A stretch of DNA of 64,000 nt from NCBI GenBank assembly GCA_030849965.1, contig JAVDKL010000003.1, positions 62,001 to 126,000 of the forward strand. The letters run 5' to 3'. Positions 11,252 through 20,391 of this stretch are shown piece by piece. The notes under the pieces are model-generated. The model had not been told where the DNA came from and searched no databases. It saw only the letters and a list, made by a program, of their open reading frames with translations. A program made the position numbers and the translations under genes. Within the stretch, counting starts at the first letter, position 1; each line of letters opens with the position of its first letter. The stretch is from Schauerella fraxinea. Its GTDB lineage: Bacteria > Pseudomonadota > Gammaproteobacteria > Burkholderiales > Burkholderiaceae_B.

Positions 11252-12148
11252 GTGGCCAATATCAATCTGAAGCTTTTGCAGACGTTCGTGCTGGTGGCCG
11301 AGCACGGCAGCTTCAGGCGCGCCGCGGCCGAGTGCTTGCGCACCCCATCGGCCGTCAGCATGCAGATCAAAACGCTCGAGGATCAGATCGGCGTGGCGCT
11401 GTTCATGCGCACCACCCGGCGCGTCGAATTGACGCTCGAAGGCCGCATGCTGCTCGATCGCGTGCAACGCACGTTGGACGATTTGTCGGAAGGGTTGGAT
11501 GAGCTCACCGATGCGGTAAGTGCGCGCCGCGGCGTCGTGACGCTCGCGTCGTCGCCCACAATTGCCGCCACCCGCCTGCCCGCCATCGTGGCCGCCTTTC
11601 AAGCCCGGTTTCCCAAGGCGGTGGTGCGCGTGCGCGAACTGCAGTCCACGCAGATCGTGGATGCGGTGAGCGACGAGAGCGTGGATTTCGGTTTGGGGCC
11701 GCTGGCCGCCGGCGAATCGCGGGTCGACTTCGCGCCGCTCTTCGAGGAAGAACTCTACGCTGTCGTGCCCGAAGGCCATCCCCTGGCGCGGCGCCAGCGC
11801 GTGCCGCTGGCCGCGTTGGCCGGGTGCCCGATGATTGTGTTGAGCAGTATGGCGGCGTTGCGGTCGGTCGTGGACGAGGCCGTAGCCGGCATCGGCATCA
11901 CGCTCGATATCCGGTATGAAGCCCAGCAGCCGCAAACGGTGATTGCGTTCGTCAATGCCGGCGTGGGCATTGCCGTCTTGCCTCGCATCATGCTGCCTGA
12001 ACTGGGCCCGGGCGTGCGGGCCTTGCCGTTGTGCGAACCGGTGCTGCGCCGCACGTTGTGCATCATCAGCCGGCCGGGTCATCGGCCCAGTCCGCTGGTT
12101 GGCGAATTCAAAGCCCTGGTCTCGCATATGCTGGTGGCCGAGTTCTAA
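11252..12148 (+). CDS. LysR-family regulator, divergent from the lyase/CoA-transferase operon
   Basis: This is a DNA-binding regulator of 298 residues. The N-terminal winged helix reads NLKLLQTFVLVAEHGSFRRA with AAECLRTPSAVSMQIKTLE, followed by the substrate-binding domain (RGVVTLASSPTIAATRLPAI onward). The start is a GTG at 11252 with GATGAGG upstream. By position it most likely controls the divergent CitE-like/CoA-transferase/Bug operon in response to the acid that these genes handle. I did not find a clear T-N11-A dyad in the 102-bp intergenic region. Confidence 0.92.
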   Translation: MANINLKLLQTFVLVAEHGSFRRAAAECLRTPSAVSMQIKTLEDQIGVALFMRTTRRVELTLEGRMLLDRVQRTLDDLSEGLDELTDAVSARRGVVTLASSPTIAATRLPAIVAAFQARFPKAVVRVRELQSTQIVDAVSDESVDFGLGPLAAGESRVDFAPLFEEELYAVVPEGHPLARRQRVPLAALAGCPMIVLSSMAALRSVVDEAVAGIGITLDIRYEAQQPQTVIAFVNAGVGIAVLPRIMLPELGPGVRALPLCEPVLRRTLCIISRPGHRPSPLVGEFKALVSHMLVAEF

Positions 12149-12211
12149 TGTGATGGCCCATTCTGGGCGCACCGGCGGCCGCGCGACAAGCGACTTTATC
12201 TGATCAATCGT

Positions 12212-12394
12212 TCACTTCAGGCGCGGTGCCACCAGAAACAGCACCACGCCGATGGCCATTGCAATCGCGCCGTACACGGCCCACTGCGTCTGGCCGGTCA
12301 TGAAGCTGCCCGGCAGGATGTTGATGCCTTGCAGTACCCAGATGCCGCCGATCACGATGAGGATGGCGCCGACTACTTTAAGCAATAGCTTCAT
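12212..12394 (-). CDS. Small two-helix membrane protein of 60 residues
   Basis: It has two hydrophobic helices (KLLLKVVGAILIVIGGIWVL and QWAVYGAIAMAIGVVLFLVA) joined by a short polar turn GINILPGSFMTGQT. I do not recognise it beyond resemblance to short hypothetical membrane proteins common in this order. The start at 12394 has a CCGGAG ribosome site six bases upstream that lies inside the 3' end of the ABC exporter gene; the two frames overlap by 17 bp. The open frame runs 35 codons further but only through exporter coding sequence. The overlap suggests translational coupling and possibly a function tied to the exporter. Confidence 0.75.
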   Translation of the reverse strand: MKLLLKVVGAILIVIGGIWVLQGINILPGSFMTGQTQWAVYGAIAMAIGVVLFLVAPRLK

Positions 12395-15300
12395 GATCGC
12401 TCCGGTGTGCGGCCGCGGAGGGTGCGGCCTCACCCGTTTTAACACTTTGCCGATGCCACAAGTGCGCGTATAGCCCGCCTTGCGCCAGCAGATCGTCATG
12501 CCGCCCGGACTCGGCCAGTTCGCCGTCCTTCAGCACGAGGATCATGTCGGCGTGGCGGATCGTTGCCAGGCGATGCGCGATCACCAAGGTGGTGCGGCCA
12601 TGCATCAGCTTGTCCAGCGCGCGCCGCACCTGCAATTCGCTGAGCGTATCGAGATGCGAGGTCGCTTCGTCCAGCACCAGCACCGGTGCGTTCTTCAAAA
12701 ACGCGCGCGCGATGGCGATGCGTTGACGCTGGCCGCCCGAGAGTTGCGCGCCGCGTTCGCCCACTTTCGTGGCCAAGCCGTCCGGCAATTGCGCCACCAC
12801 TTCGGTCAACGCGGCGTGATCGAGCGCTTGTGTGAGATCCTCGACGCTGGCGTCGGGACGCGCCAGACGGATATTGGCTTCAAGGGTGTCGTTGAACAGA
12901 TACGTGTCCTGTGCCACCAGCGCAACCCGTTGGCGCAGGCCATCGAGGTTGAGCTCGCGCACGTCGCGGCCATCCAGGCGCACCGCGCCCGATTGCACAT
13001 CCCAGAAGCGCATCAGCATGCCGGCGACCGTGCTTTTGCCCGCGCCCGACGGGCCCACCAAGGCCACTGTGGCACCGGCGGCGATGTCGACCTGCAAGTG
13101 GCGCAGCGCTGGCTGGGTGCGGCCGGGATAGGTAAAGCCGACATCGTCGAAGACGATGGCCGAGCCGCCCGCAGGCGCCGCCGGCGCGAGCGGGCCATCC
13201 ACCACCGGTTCAGGTTCGTGACTCACCACATGCAAGCGGCGGGTGGCGGCAATGGTGTCGGCGAGCTGGCGGCTCACTTGTGAGATCTCGGATACCGGCA
13301 GGAACGTCGCCACCGCGATCAGAACCAAAAGCGGCAGCATCCCGGCGGACAACATGCCCAGCGTCACAAGGTAGGCGCCGAGCACGGCCACCGCCAACCC
13401 GCCCAGGCCCGTCGCGATTTCGAAGTAGGCCTGCTGGGCCGACAGATCGCGCAGCAGGCGCATGCGCCGCTCGCCATAGTGCTGCGCCAGCGCCAGAAAT
13501 TCAGTGCGGCGGCGGCCAGCGGCCTGGAACGCCACGATGTCGGCCAGGCCTTGAATCGTATCGGTGATGTGGGCACTGAGCGCGCCCAGGCCGCTGCGGG
13601 CTTCGCCACCCAATGCATCCACACGCGCGCGGCCGCGCAGCGGCGAGAGCATCGCGTAACCGAGGAACGGCAGCAGTGCGATCGCCAGCGGCCAGCTGAA
13701 CACCGCCAGAAAGCCCAGCACACTCAACGGCACGAGGACTGACACGATGGCGGGGGCCACGGTGTGGGCGTAGAAGTACTCCACCATTTCGACATCCTGC
13801 GTGGCGAGCGCCACGAGATCGCCCGAGCGGCGGCGCAGCAGATATGCGGGTGCCAGGCGCTCGAGTTTGTCGAACAGCGCGATGCGCATATCGGCCAGCA
13901 GCTTGTAGGCCATGGCGTGCGCGAGCCACGATTCGAGCCAGTGAAACAGTGCAGCCAGTGGCGCCGTGATGAGCAACGCGATGATCAGGTTATCGATCTC
14001 GCGGCCATCGCGGATGGCGGCCACCACCAGCGCGCTCAGCACGCCCACGCCGATGAAGGCAATGACGCGCGCCACGCCCAGCACGATCGTCAGGATCAAC
14101 GTGCCGCGCCACGGGGCGATCACAGAAAGCAACGACCTGATGGTGTCGCGCCAGCCGACTTGAGCGGCATCGGCATCGAGCTCGCGCAGCACCGGGCCAG
14201 CGCGTTCTTCGGCCTGGTCGTTGGCGTTCTCTTGGGCTTTTTCGTCGGCCCTTTTTTCGGCGCGGGCGTGCATGGGATCGGCAACGTGATGCGGCGTGCC
14301 GCCTGCCACAGCCGTGTCGTCCGTCGCCAGCGCGAGTGCATCGACCGCATCGATCCGTGCCGGGTCACCGGGAGACGTGGCGACGGTTTCCTGTTCATGC
14401 ATCAGTTGGTGATACAAGCCCCGCGCCTGCATCAGTTCGGCATGCGTGCCTTCCTCGACCACGCGTCCGCCATCCAGCACCAGGGTGCGATCGGCACCGA
14501 TCACGCTGGCCAGACGATGCGCCAGGATCAGCGTGGTGCGGCCCACCATCAAGCGATTGAGCGCTTCCTGGATGACGGCCTCGTTTTCGGTGTCCACCGA
14601 TGACAAGGCTTCATCCAGAATCAGGATGGGTGCGTCGCGCAACAGCGCGCGGGCGATGGCCAGGCGTTGCCGTTGACCGCCCGAGAGTTGCAGGCCGCGC
14701 TCGCCGATGCGCGTGTCGTAGCCCTGCGGCAACGCCATGATGAAGTCGTGCGCGTTGGCGGCGCGGGCCGCGGCGCGCAGCGCCTCACTGTTTGCATCGG
14801 GCTTGCCCAGGCGCAGGTTGTCTTCGATCGTGCCGTGAAAGAGGGTGCTGTCTTGCGCTACGATCGCGATGTGCGCCAGCAGATCGTCGGTCGCGAGCGC
14901 ACGCAGATCGTGTCCGCCGACCACGATGCTGCCGGATTCGGGATCGTGCTCGCGCAGCAGCAGCCGCACGATGGTCGACTTGCCCGCGCCACTGGGGCCC
15001 ACGATGGCGACGCGCTCGCCGGCTTTCACACTGAAGTCCAGGCCGCGATGGGCGGCGCGGCGTCCGGAGTACGAAAACGTGACCGCATTGAACGCGATGG
15101 TGGGCGTGAGGGTGGCGGCGCGCGTGGTGCCGGCCGCTGGCAAATCGGGCTCCGCTTGCAGAATGGCATGAATGCCGTCGGCCGCCGACTGACCCAGCAT
15201 GCCGCGGTGTAGCACGCTGCGCAGGTCGCGCAGTGGTCGAAAGATCTCGGTACCTGCCATCAACACGATCAAGAGCGCCTCGACGCTCATCTGGCCGTCG

Positions 15301-16097
15301 ACCACGCGCCACGCGCCCAACGTGAGCGCGAGCGCGGCGCCGAGCGCGATCCCGAGATCGGCTGCGCCGCGCGTGAGGAGCGAGACCGACAGCACCCAGA
15401 ACGTTTGATCCGACAACGCCCGGGCGCGCTCGGCCAGCCGCCGGCCCCAGGTTTTGCCTTGGCCGAACGACTTGAGCGTGGGCAATCCTTGTACGGCATC
15501 CAGAAAGCTCTCGCCGAACGCGCTCATCGCTTGCGAACGCGCCAGGCTCGCGCGGCGATCCAGCATGTGGACGGCCATTGGCGCGAAAAGGGAGAACAAC
15601 GCCGCCACGAGCAGCACGCAGGCGACCGGCAGATCCCACCATGCGATGACGGCGAAGATGGCGAATGGGGCAACGGCGGCAATCGCCACCTGCGGCAGAT
15701 AGGTACCGAAAAACGTTTCGAGTTGCTCGACCCCATCGACCACGCTGAGCATGATGCCGCCGGTGCGCTGGTTGGCAAACCATGCCGGTCCCAATGCGAC
15801 GATGCGGTCGTAAAGCTTGCCGCGCAAGACGTGCTGCGCGGCGATCGCGCTGCGATGCGCCTGCACCGCGCGCAGATGATCCAGCCCGGCGCGCAGCAGC
15901 ACCATGGCCCCGACGCCCACGATGGACGGCAGCAGATCCGACCACGCCTCGCCGCGAAAGACGCCCGCCAGGAGCCAGCCCAGAAACACGAAGCGTGCAA
16001 TGCCGGCGCCCAGCGCCAGCAGGCCGAGCACGACGCCGCCCGCCATGCCGGCACGCAAGCCGGCCATCATTTGCCACAGTCGATAATCGAAATACAT
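12378..16097 (-). CDS. Fused double ABC exporter (TMD-NBD-TMD-NBD), CydDC-like
   Basis: This single chain of 1239 residues carries two complete half-exporters. Half one has six membrane helices, then Walker A GPSGAGKST, signature LSGGQRQRLAIARALL and Walker B ILILDEALSSVD. A charged linker (ADEKAQENANDQAEERAG) joins it to half two, with Walker A GPSGAGKSTVAGML, signature LSGGQRQRIAIARAFL and VLVLDEATSHLD. Both ATP sites look intact. The pairing of two different halves resembles CydD-CydC, the thiol exporter needed for cytochrome bd assembly, but no cydAB is nearby, so a general efflux role is equally possible. The ATG at 16097 has GGAG eight bases upstream; an earlier GTG at 16106 overlaps that site. 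The gene is divergent from a LysR gene and overlaps the 60-residue membrane protein. Confidence 0.88.
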   Translation of the reverse strand: MYFDYRLWQMMAGLRAGMAGGVVLGLLALGAGIARFVFLGWLLAGVFRGEAWSDLLPSIVGVGAMVLLRAGLDHLRAVQAHRSAIAAQHVLRGKLYDRIVALGPAWFANQRTGGIMLSVVDGVEQLETFFGTYLPQVAIAAVAPFAIFAVIAWWDLPVACVLLVAALFSLFAPMAVHMLDRRASLARSQAMSAFGESFLDAVQGLPTLKSFGQGKTWGRRLAERARALSDQTFWVLSVSLLTRGAADLGIALGAALALTLGAWRVVDGQMSVEALLIVLMAGTEIFRPLRDLRSVLHRGMLGQSAADGIHAILQAEPDLPAAGTTRAATLTPTIAFNAVTFSYSGRRAAHRGLDFSVKAGERVAIVGPSGAGKSTIVRLLLREHDPESGSIVVGGHDLRALATDDLLAHIAIVAQDSTLFHGTIEDNLRLGKPDANSEALRAAARAANAHDFIMALPQGYDTRIGERGLQLSGGQRQRLAIARALLRDAPILILDEALSSVDTENEAVIQEALNRLMVGRTTLILAHRLASVIGADRTLVLDGGRVVEEGTHAELMQARGLYHQLMHEQETVATSPGDPARIDAVDALALATDDTAVAGGTPHHVADPMHARAEKRADEKAQENANDQAEERAGPVLRELDADAAQVGWRDTIRSLLSVIAPWRGTLILTIVLGVARVIAFIGVGVLSALVVAAIRDGREIDNLIIALLITAPLAALFHWLESWLAHAMAYKLLADMRIALFDKLERLAPAYLLRRRSGDLVALATQDVEMVEYFYAHTVAPAIVSVLVPLSVLGFLAVFSWPLAIALLPFLGYAMLSPLRGRARVDALGGEARSGLGALSAHITDTIQGLADIVAFQAAGRRRTEFLALAQHYGERRMRLLRDLSAQQAYFEIATGLGGLAVAVLGAYLVTLGMLSAGMLPLLVLIAVATFLPVSEISQVSRQLADTIAATRRLHVVSHEPEPVVDGPLAPAAPAGGSAIVFDDVGFTYPGRTQPALRHLQVDIAAGATVALVGPSGAGKSTVAGMLMRFWDVQSGAVRLDGRDVRELNLDGLRQRVALVAQDTYLFNDTLEANIRLARPDASVEDLTQALDHAALTEVVAQLPDGLATKVGERGAQLSGGQRQRIAIARAFLKNAPVLVLDEATSHLDTLSELQVRRALDKLMHGRTTLVIAHRLATIRHADMILVLKDGELAESGRHDDLLAQGGLYAHLWHRQSVKTGEAAPSAAAHRSDHEAIA

Positions 16098-16167
16098 CGG
16101 GTTCACTCCAAGCTGAGGAGCGAATAGTCGCGCAACCGGGCGTGCGGCGATAGCGATGCTTTTTCAA

Positions 16168-16196
16168 CATCCGGTTGAGATAAACTCAACCGGATG
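16168..16196. promoter_or_regulatory. Perfect inverted repeat over the lysR start codon; LysR-box-like
   Basis: The arms CATCCGGTTGAG and CTCAACCGGATG (12 bp each, perfect) flank ATAAA. The core TGAGATAAACTCA fits the T-N11-A LysR-type box. The right arm contains the ATG of the lysR gene at 16194, and the site lies 71 bp before the ABC exporter start on the other strand. It is a strong candidate operator for autoregulation and for control of the divergent exporter. Confidence 0.8.
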
Positions 16197-17123
16197 AACG
16201 CGATCTTCTCTCGACTTCCCTCCTTGGGCGCCCTGCGGGCGTTCGAGGCGGTCGCCCGCCTGGGCAGTTTGAGCCAGGCGGCGCTCGAGCTCAATGTGAC
16301 CAAGAGCGCGATCAGCCACCAACTGCGCGGGCTTGAAGCCGAACTCGGCGCGCCGCTATTGCGGCGTGGTGGCGGATTGCCGCGGGCCGAGCCCACCGAC
16401 GCGGGCTTCGAGTTGCTGCGCGCCGTGCAACAGGCCCTGGCGCTGCTCGATGGCGCGTGCCGCGACGTCCGGGCGACCGCAGTCAATGCCGGGCAGCGAA
16501 TGCTGCATGTGTCAGCCAATGCCTCGTTGGCGTCGCTCTGGCTGGCGCCACGTATCGGCAAATTTTCGATGCTGCATCCGGATATCCAGATCCGCGTGCA
16601 TTTGCACGCCAGTCAGGATCCCGATTGGCAGGCGCACGGCATCGAACTGGCGATCATGCACATGAGCGCCGGCAGCCCGCATGCGCCTGCACCCGGCGAC
16701 ATCGCTTTCGTGCGCGAATCGGTTATTCCGGTATGCAGCCCGGCTTTGGTGCCCGCTGCGGAGCGCGACGATCCGCAGATTTTCGACCGCTATCGCCTGA
16801 TCCAGGAAGCGCATGTGGCCAGTCCCGAAACCGATTGGCGCACCTGGCGCCGGCATGTGGGCTTGCGGCCGGCGCCCAAACAGGATGTGTTGACGTTGAC
16901 CGGCATGAGCACCGTGGTGGGGGCGGCCACCGGCGGCTTTGGCATTGCCTTGGGACGTGCGCCATTGATCGATGCCGAGTTGGCCAGCGGGCGGTTGGTG
17001 GCGCTGATGCCCGAGCGCCGCATGGTCGGATCGTGGCGCTATGTGATGCGGTTGCGTGCCAACATGCACGTCGATGCGGCCTTGCAGGCGTTGATGGATT
17101 TCCTGATCGACGAAGGGCGGTAG
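16194..17123 (+). CDS. LysR-family regulator, GcvA-like
   Basis: The 309-residue regulator opens RLPSLGALRAFEAVARLGSL, then SQAALELNVTKSAISHQLRG, the arrangement typical of GcvA/AmpR-type LysR proteins. The rest is a substrate-binding domain (GQRMLHVSANASLASLWLAP and further). The ATG at 16194 is inside a perfect inverted repeat and has no separate ribosome site, so a bound protein, or a hairpin in the mRNA, could block its own expression. It is divergent from the fused ABC exporter, the most likely target. A final segment, SWRYVMRLRANMHVDAALQA, is ordinary for the family. Confidence 0.92.
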   Translation: MNAIFSRLPSLGALRAFEAVARLGSLSQAALELNVTKSAISHQLRGLEAELGAPLLRRGGGLPRAEPTDAGFELLRAVQQALALLDGACRDVRATAVNAGQRMLHVSANASLASLWLAPRIGKFSMLHPDIQIRVHLHASQDPDWQAHGIELAIMHMSAGSPHAPAPGDIAFVRESVIPVCSPALVPAAERDDPQIFDRYRLIQEAHVASPETDWRTWRRHVGLRPAPKQDVLTLTGMSTVVGAATGGFGIALGRAPLIDAELASGRLVALMPERRMVGSWRYVMRLRANMHVDAALQALMDFLIDEGR

Positions 17124-17235
17124 GGGGGCAGGCGACTGCGCCGCGCAACGAGACGCGGCATCCCGGCCGCGCGACGGCACCGCATCGACTTGGCCGTCGC
17201 GCAACGGCGACCGGGCCGTCGCCGCGCCAGCGCTG

Positions 17236-18957
17236 TTATTCCGCCGCGGCGGCTTCGCGCTCTGGTTGCGCGCGTTTGCTGGGTGCGTCGCTCAACGGCG
17301 CATGACGCTCGGCCTGTTCCGCTTCAAGCAGTGCCAGCGTCGACGTCAGATCGCGCACGGGCTGAAAGGAATCGGCCTGCGCCATCGCCCAACCCGCTTC
17401 AAGAATGTTGTGGCGAAACTTGCCTTCGAGCAATTCGCCCGGCGCGAGTTCGGGAAACAACGCCGACAGCAGCTTGATCTCGTTGGACGAAATGCGCTTG
17501 GCGATGTGATGCGGGCGCAGGTCATCGGGATGTTCAAGGCCGGCGGCGGCCAGGAGTTCCGCCAGGGCATGCAGCGTATTGGCGTGAAAGCTCGCCACCC
17601 GGGGTGCCTTGTCGCCCACCACCAAGGCGCGCTGGCGCAGCGGATCCTGCGTGGTCACGCCCGTGGGGCACTTGCCGGTATGACAGGTTTGCGCCTGGAT
17701 GCAGCCGATGGCAAACATGAAACCGCGCGCCGAATTGCACCAATCGGCGCCGATCGCCAGCGTGCGCGCCATGTCGAAGGCGGTAATGATCTTGCCTGAG
17801 GCCCCGATGCGAATCTTCTCGCGCAGGTTGACGCCCACCAACGTGTTGTGCACCAGGCGCAGGCCTTCGCGCAAGGGCGTGCCCACATGATCGACGAACT
17901 CGACGGGGGCGGCGCCCGTGCCGCCCTCAGCGCCGTCGACCACGATGAAGTCGGGCGTGATGCCGGTATGCAGCATGGCTTTGACCATGGCAAACCATTC
18001 CCACGGATGGCCCAGGCAAAACTTGAAGCCCACCGGTTTGCCGCCCGACAGCTCCCGCAGCTTCTGCACGAACTTCATCAACTCGATCGGCGTTTTGAAT
18101 GCGCTGTGGCCCGCCGGCGAATTGCAGTCCTGCCAGGGCGTAACGCCACGGGCTTCGGCGATCTCGAGCGTGACTTTGCTGCCGGGCAAGACGCCGCCGT
18201 GGCCCGGCTTGGCGCCTTGCGACAGCTTGATCTCGATCATCTTGACCTGCGGCAGCGACGCCGTGGCGGCAAAGGCGCTTTCCGAGAACGCGCCGTCGGC
18301 ATCGCGGCAGCCGAAATAGCCCGATCCGATATTCCACACCAGCGCACCGCCCGGCTTCTTGTGATAGCGGCTCACACCGCCTTCGCCGGTGTCGTGCGCG
18401 AAGTTGCCCGTGGCGGCCCCTTCGTTCAACGCCAGGATCGCATTGGCCGACATGGCGCCGAAGCTCATCGCCGAAATATTGAATACCGACATCGAATACG
18501 GTTGCGTACAGGCCGGCCCGCCCACTTGCACGCGGAAGTCGCTGCTCGCGATATGCGTGGGCACGCTCGAATGATTGATCCACTCGTAGCCGTCGCCATA
18601 CACGTTCTCTTGCGTGCCGAACGGGCGCTTGTCGATCTCGCGCTTGGCGCGCTGATACACGATCGAGCGCTGCGAACGTGAGAACGGCGTGGCGTTGGTG
18701 TCGTCTTCGAGGAAGTACTGCCGGATCTCGGGACGGATGGCCTCGAAGATAAAGCGCAGATTGCCGATCACAGGATAGTTGCGCCGGATCGCGTGCGAGG
18801 TTTGCAGGATGTCGTAGACCCCGAGGATCGACAGTGCGATCGCCGGCAACGCCAGCAGCAGCCACCAGGCCGAGTCGGTCACGATCAGCGCAAGGCTGGC
18901 GAGCGATGCGACCACAACCAATGCAAAAGCGGCATAGCGACTGGCAATCCACGACAT
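17236..18957 (-). CDS. Membrane-anchored FMN-binding glutamate synthase-family protein
   Basis: It resembles the FMN/synthase domain of the large subunit of glutamate synthase but lacks the glutamine amidotransferase part. The 573-residue protein has two N-terminal membrane helices (about residues 5-50) and then the barrel domain: SVFNISAMSFGAMSANAILA, HDTGEGGVSRYHKK, IEIKLSQGAKPGHGG and IVVDGAEGGTGAAP. The cysteines CIQAQTCHTGKC (C-x5-C-x4-C) match the 3Fe-4S motif of glutamate synthase. The true reaction is not established for this family. I chose ATG 18957, seven bases after CGGGAG, over a TTG at 18963. It converges with the LysR gene. Confidence 0.85.
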   Translation of the reverse strand: MSWIASRYAAFALVVVASLASLALIVTDSAWWLLLALPAIALSILGVYDILQTSHAIRRNYPVIGNLRFIFEAIRPEIRQYFLEDDTNATPFSRSQRSIVYQRAKREIDKRPFGTQENVYGDGYEWINHSSVPTHIASSDFRVQVGGPACTQPYSMSVFNISAMSFGAMSANAILALNEGAATGNFAHDTGEGGVSRYHKKPGGALVWNIGSGYFGCRDADGAFSESAFAATASLPQVKMIEIKLSQGAKPGHGGVLPGSKVTLEIAEARGVTPWQDCNSPAGHSAFKTPIELMKFVQKLRELSGGKPVGFKFCLGHPWEWFAMVKAMLHTGITPDFIVVDGAEGGTGAAPVEFVDHVGTPLREGLRLVHNTLVGVNLREKIRIGASGKIITAFDMARTLAIGADWCNSARGFMFAIGCIQAQTCHTGKCPTGVTTQDPLRQRALVVGDKAPRVASFHANTLHALAELLAAAGLEHPDDLRPHHIAKRISSNEIKLLSALFPELAPGELLEGKFRHNILEAGWAMAQADSFQPVRDLTSTLALLEAEQAERHAPLSDAPSKRAQPEREAAAAE

Positions 18958-19012
18958 GAGCAATCTCCCGATAACAGGGCGCCAACATAACAGATGCAGG
19001 CCACGGGCGTGA

Positions 19013-19777
19013 TTACGACCCCAGCCGTGCCAGCGCGTCGTGCATGGGTGTCAACGATATGCAGATGATGCCGTCCAGCGGCGTATCCATTTCGAGGATG
19101 ACGAAGATGGCGCCCGATGCCGAGAGCGAGCAGAGGAGAAAGAATACGATGACCGTGCCATTGCGCGGCGCGAAGAGGCCGAACGTGCCGAAGATCACCG
19201 CGAGCCAGCAGACGACCACAAAGAGCAGCGGGATGGGGATCGAGCCATCCTTGTGCATCAACGCCGTCCAGCGCGCCGAGAACACATCGTTGGACACGTT
19301 CAAGGCGCGCGCCAGCAATCGCTGCTCTTGCGCGGTGGTCGCCGGTAGCGCTGCCAGATGCAGCTGAAAGGTCTCGAAGTCGGTCAGGATATTGGCGCGA
19401 TCGAGCTCGCTGGGATCGATTTCCTCACGCGTGGCCAAAAGCGCGACCCACGTGGCGTAGTTGTGCTTGAGCGCTTCGCGCAGCGGTTGTGCCGTGGGTC
19501 CGAACTGCGCGAGCGTCCGGTCCAGACTGATCACGTTGACGGCGTTTCGGACGAGATCGTTGCGTACATTGTCGAACGAACCCTTGGCCGACGAAATCAT
19601 TAAGCCGAGCACGAGCGCGGCGATGGTGGCGATCAGCCCCGTCGCCAGCTTGATCGAACTCACCGAGTCGTCGCTCAGGTGATGCTGCGGAAGCCGGTTG
19701 CGCAAGTGCAGGCCCAGCAGCGCGCAGGCGAATACGCACGCGAAGACGCCGAACCCGATGCCCAGGTGCAGGAACAT
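19013..19777 (-). CDS. DUF4239-like membrane protein
   Basis: The 254-residue protein has four predicted helices: two at the N-terminus (HLGIGFGVFACVFACALLG and KLATGLIATIAALVLGLMIS) and two near the C-terminus (LLFVVVCWLAVIFGTFGLFA and VIVFFLLCSLSASGAIFVIL). Between them lies a helical soluble stretch. This matches the layout of DUF4239 (bestrophin-like) proteins, whose function is not known to me. Its ATG overlaps the stop of the upstream membrane protein (TGATG), with GAGGGCAG as ribosome site, so the two are translated together. A longer open frame upstream (to 20611) only reads through neighbouring genes. Confidence 0.78.
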   Translation of the reverse strand: MFLHLGIGFGVFACVFACALLGLHLRNRLPQHHLSDDSVSSIKLATGLIATIAALVLGLMISSAKGSFDNVRNDLVRNAVNVISLDRTLAQFGPTAQPLREALKHNYATWVALLATREEIDPSELDRANILTDFETFQLHLAALPATTAQEQRLLARALNVSNDVFSARWTALMHKDGSIPIPLLFVVVCWLAVIFGTFGLFAPRNGTVIVFFLLCSLSASGAIFVILEMDTPLDGIICISLTPMHDALARLGS

Positions 19778-20313
19778 CAACTGCCCTCGATCGTGTCGAT
19801 ACGTGAGAGCGGGTTGGCGCCTGTCGGCCGCGCCGGCGGCGAGCCGGGGCGAGGGTGCTGCGCCTTCAATGCCTGCGCGCGCAGCCAGACGATATGCGAC
19901 TGAAACGCCACCATCACGGCGATGAGAATCAGGATCTCCCCGAAGCTGCCGTGCATCCGGATGCCGACGAAATACTCGGCGGTGCCCAGCGCGAACTTCA
20001 TGGCGATCAACAAAACGAACAGCGTAATGGTGAGTGCGGTGCCCTGTGCGTAGATCTGGCCGTCCTGCTGCCACACGCGCGTGAGCCGTCCGCGTGCGTA
20101 GCCGACGATGGCGCTCAACACCAGGCCCGCCGCCAGAAGCGCCCATGCGAGTGCGGTAGGGGGCGCATGAAACCCGCCGATGACCACGCCCACGATGGCG
20201 TAGATGATGGCGATCTTGTAGCGGTTGCGCCCGTCGATCGTGTGCCGCACGGTTTGCCGGTACAGCGCATACACGCACAGTGCGACGATGATGGCGATTT
20301 GCGAATTGCCCAT
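19777..20313 (-). CDS. Multi-pass membrane protein of unknown function
   Basis: The 178-residue product has about five hydrophobic helices, e.g. SQIAIIVALCVYALY, KIAIIYAIVGVVIGGFHAPP, LAWALLAAGLVLSAIVGYA, ALTITLFVLLIAMKFALG and EILILIAVMVAFQSHIVWL, then a proline-rich tail. I do not recognise the family with certainty. Start 20313 was chosen because AGGTGA precedes it at a proper distance; ten codons upstream lack such a site. It is the first gene of a coupled pair with the DUF4239 protein and lies 78 bp downstream of the beta-lactamase-like gene, so the three may be one transcript. Confidence 0.7.
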   Translation of the reverse strand: MGNSQIAIIVALCVYALYRQTVRHTIDGRNRYKIAIIYAIVGVVIGGFHAPPTALAWALLAAGLVLSAIVGYARGRLTRVWQQDGQIYAQGTALTITLFVLLIAMKFALGTAEYFVGIRMHGSFGEILILIAVMVAFQSHIVWLRAQALKAQHPRPGSPPARPTGANPLSRIDTIEGS

Positions 20314-20391
20314 GATGTTCACCTGTCCAAACGCATTGCACAACGTAGGGCTGCCGGGGCCGGCGTGCGGCGCCCGTCGGCCCGGGATGTC

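Noticed and set aside
12378-16097. Calling the fused exporter cydDC outright
   Set aside because: Domain order fits, but cydAB is not nearby and I cannot test orthology; kept as CydDC-like.
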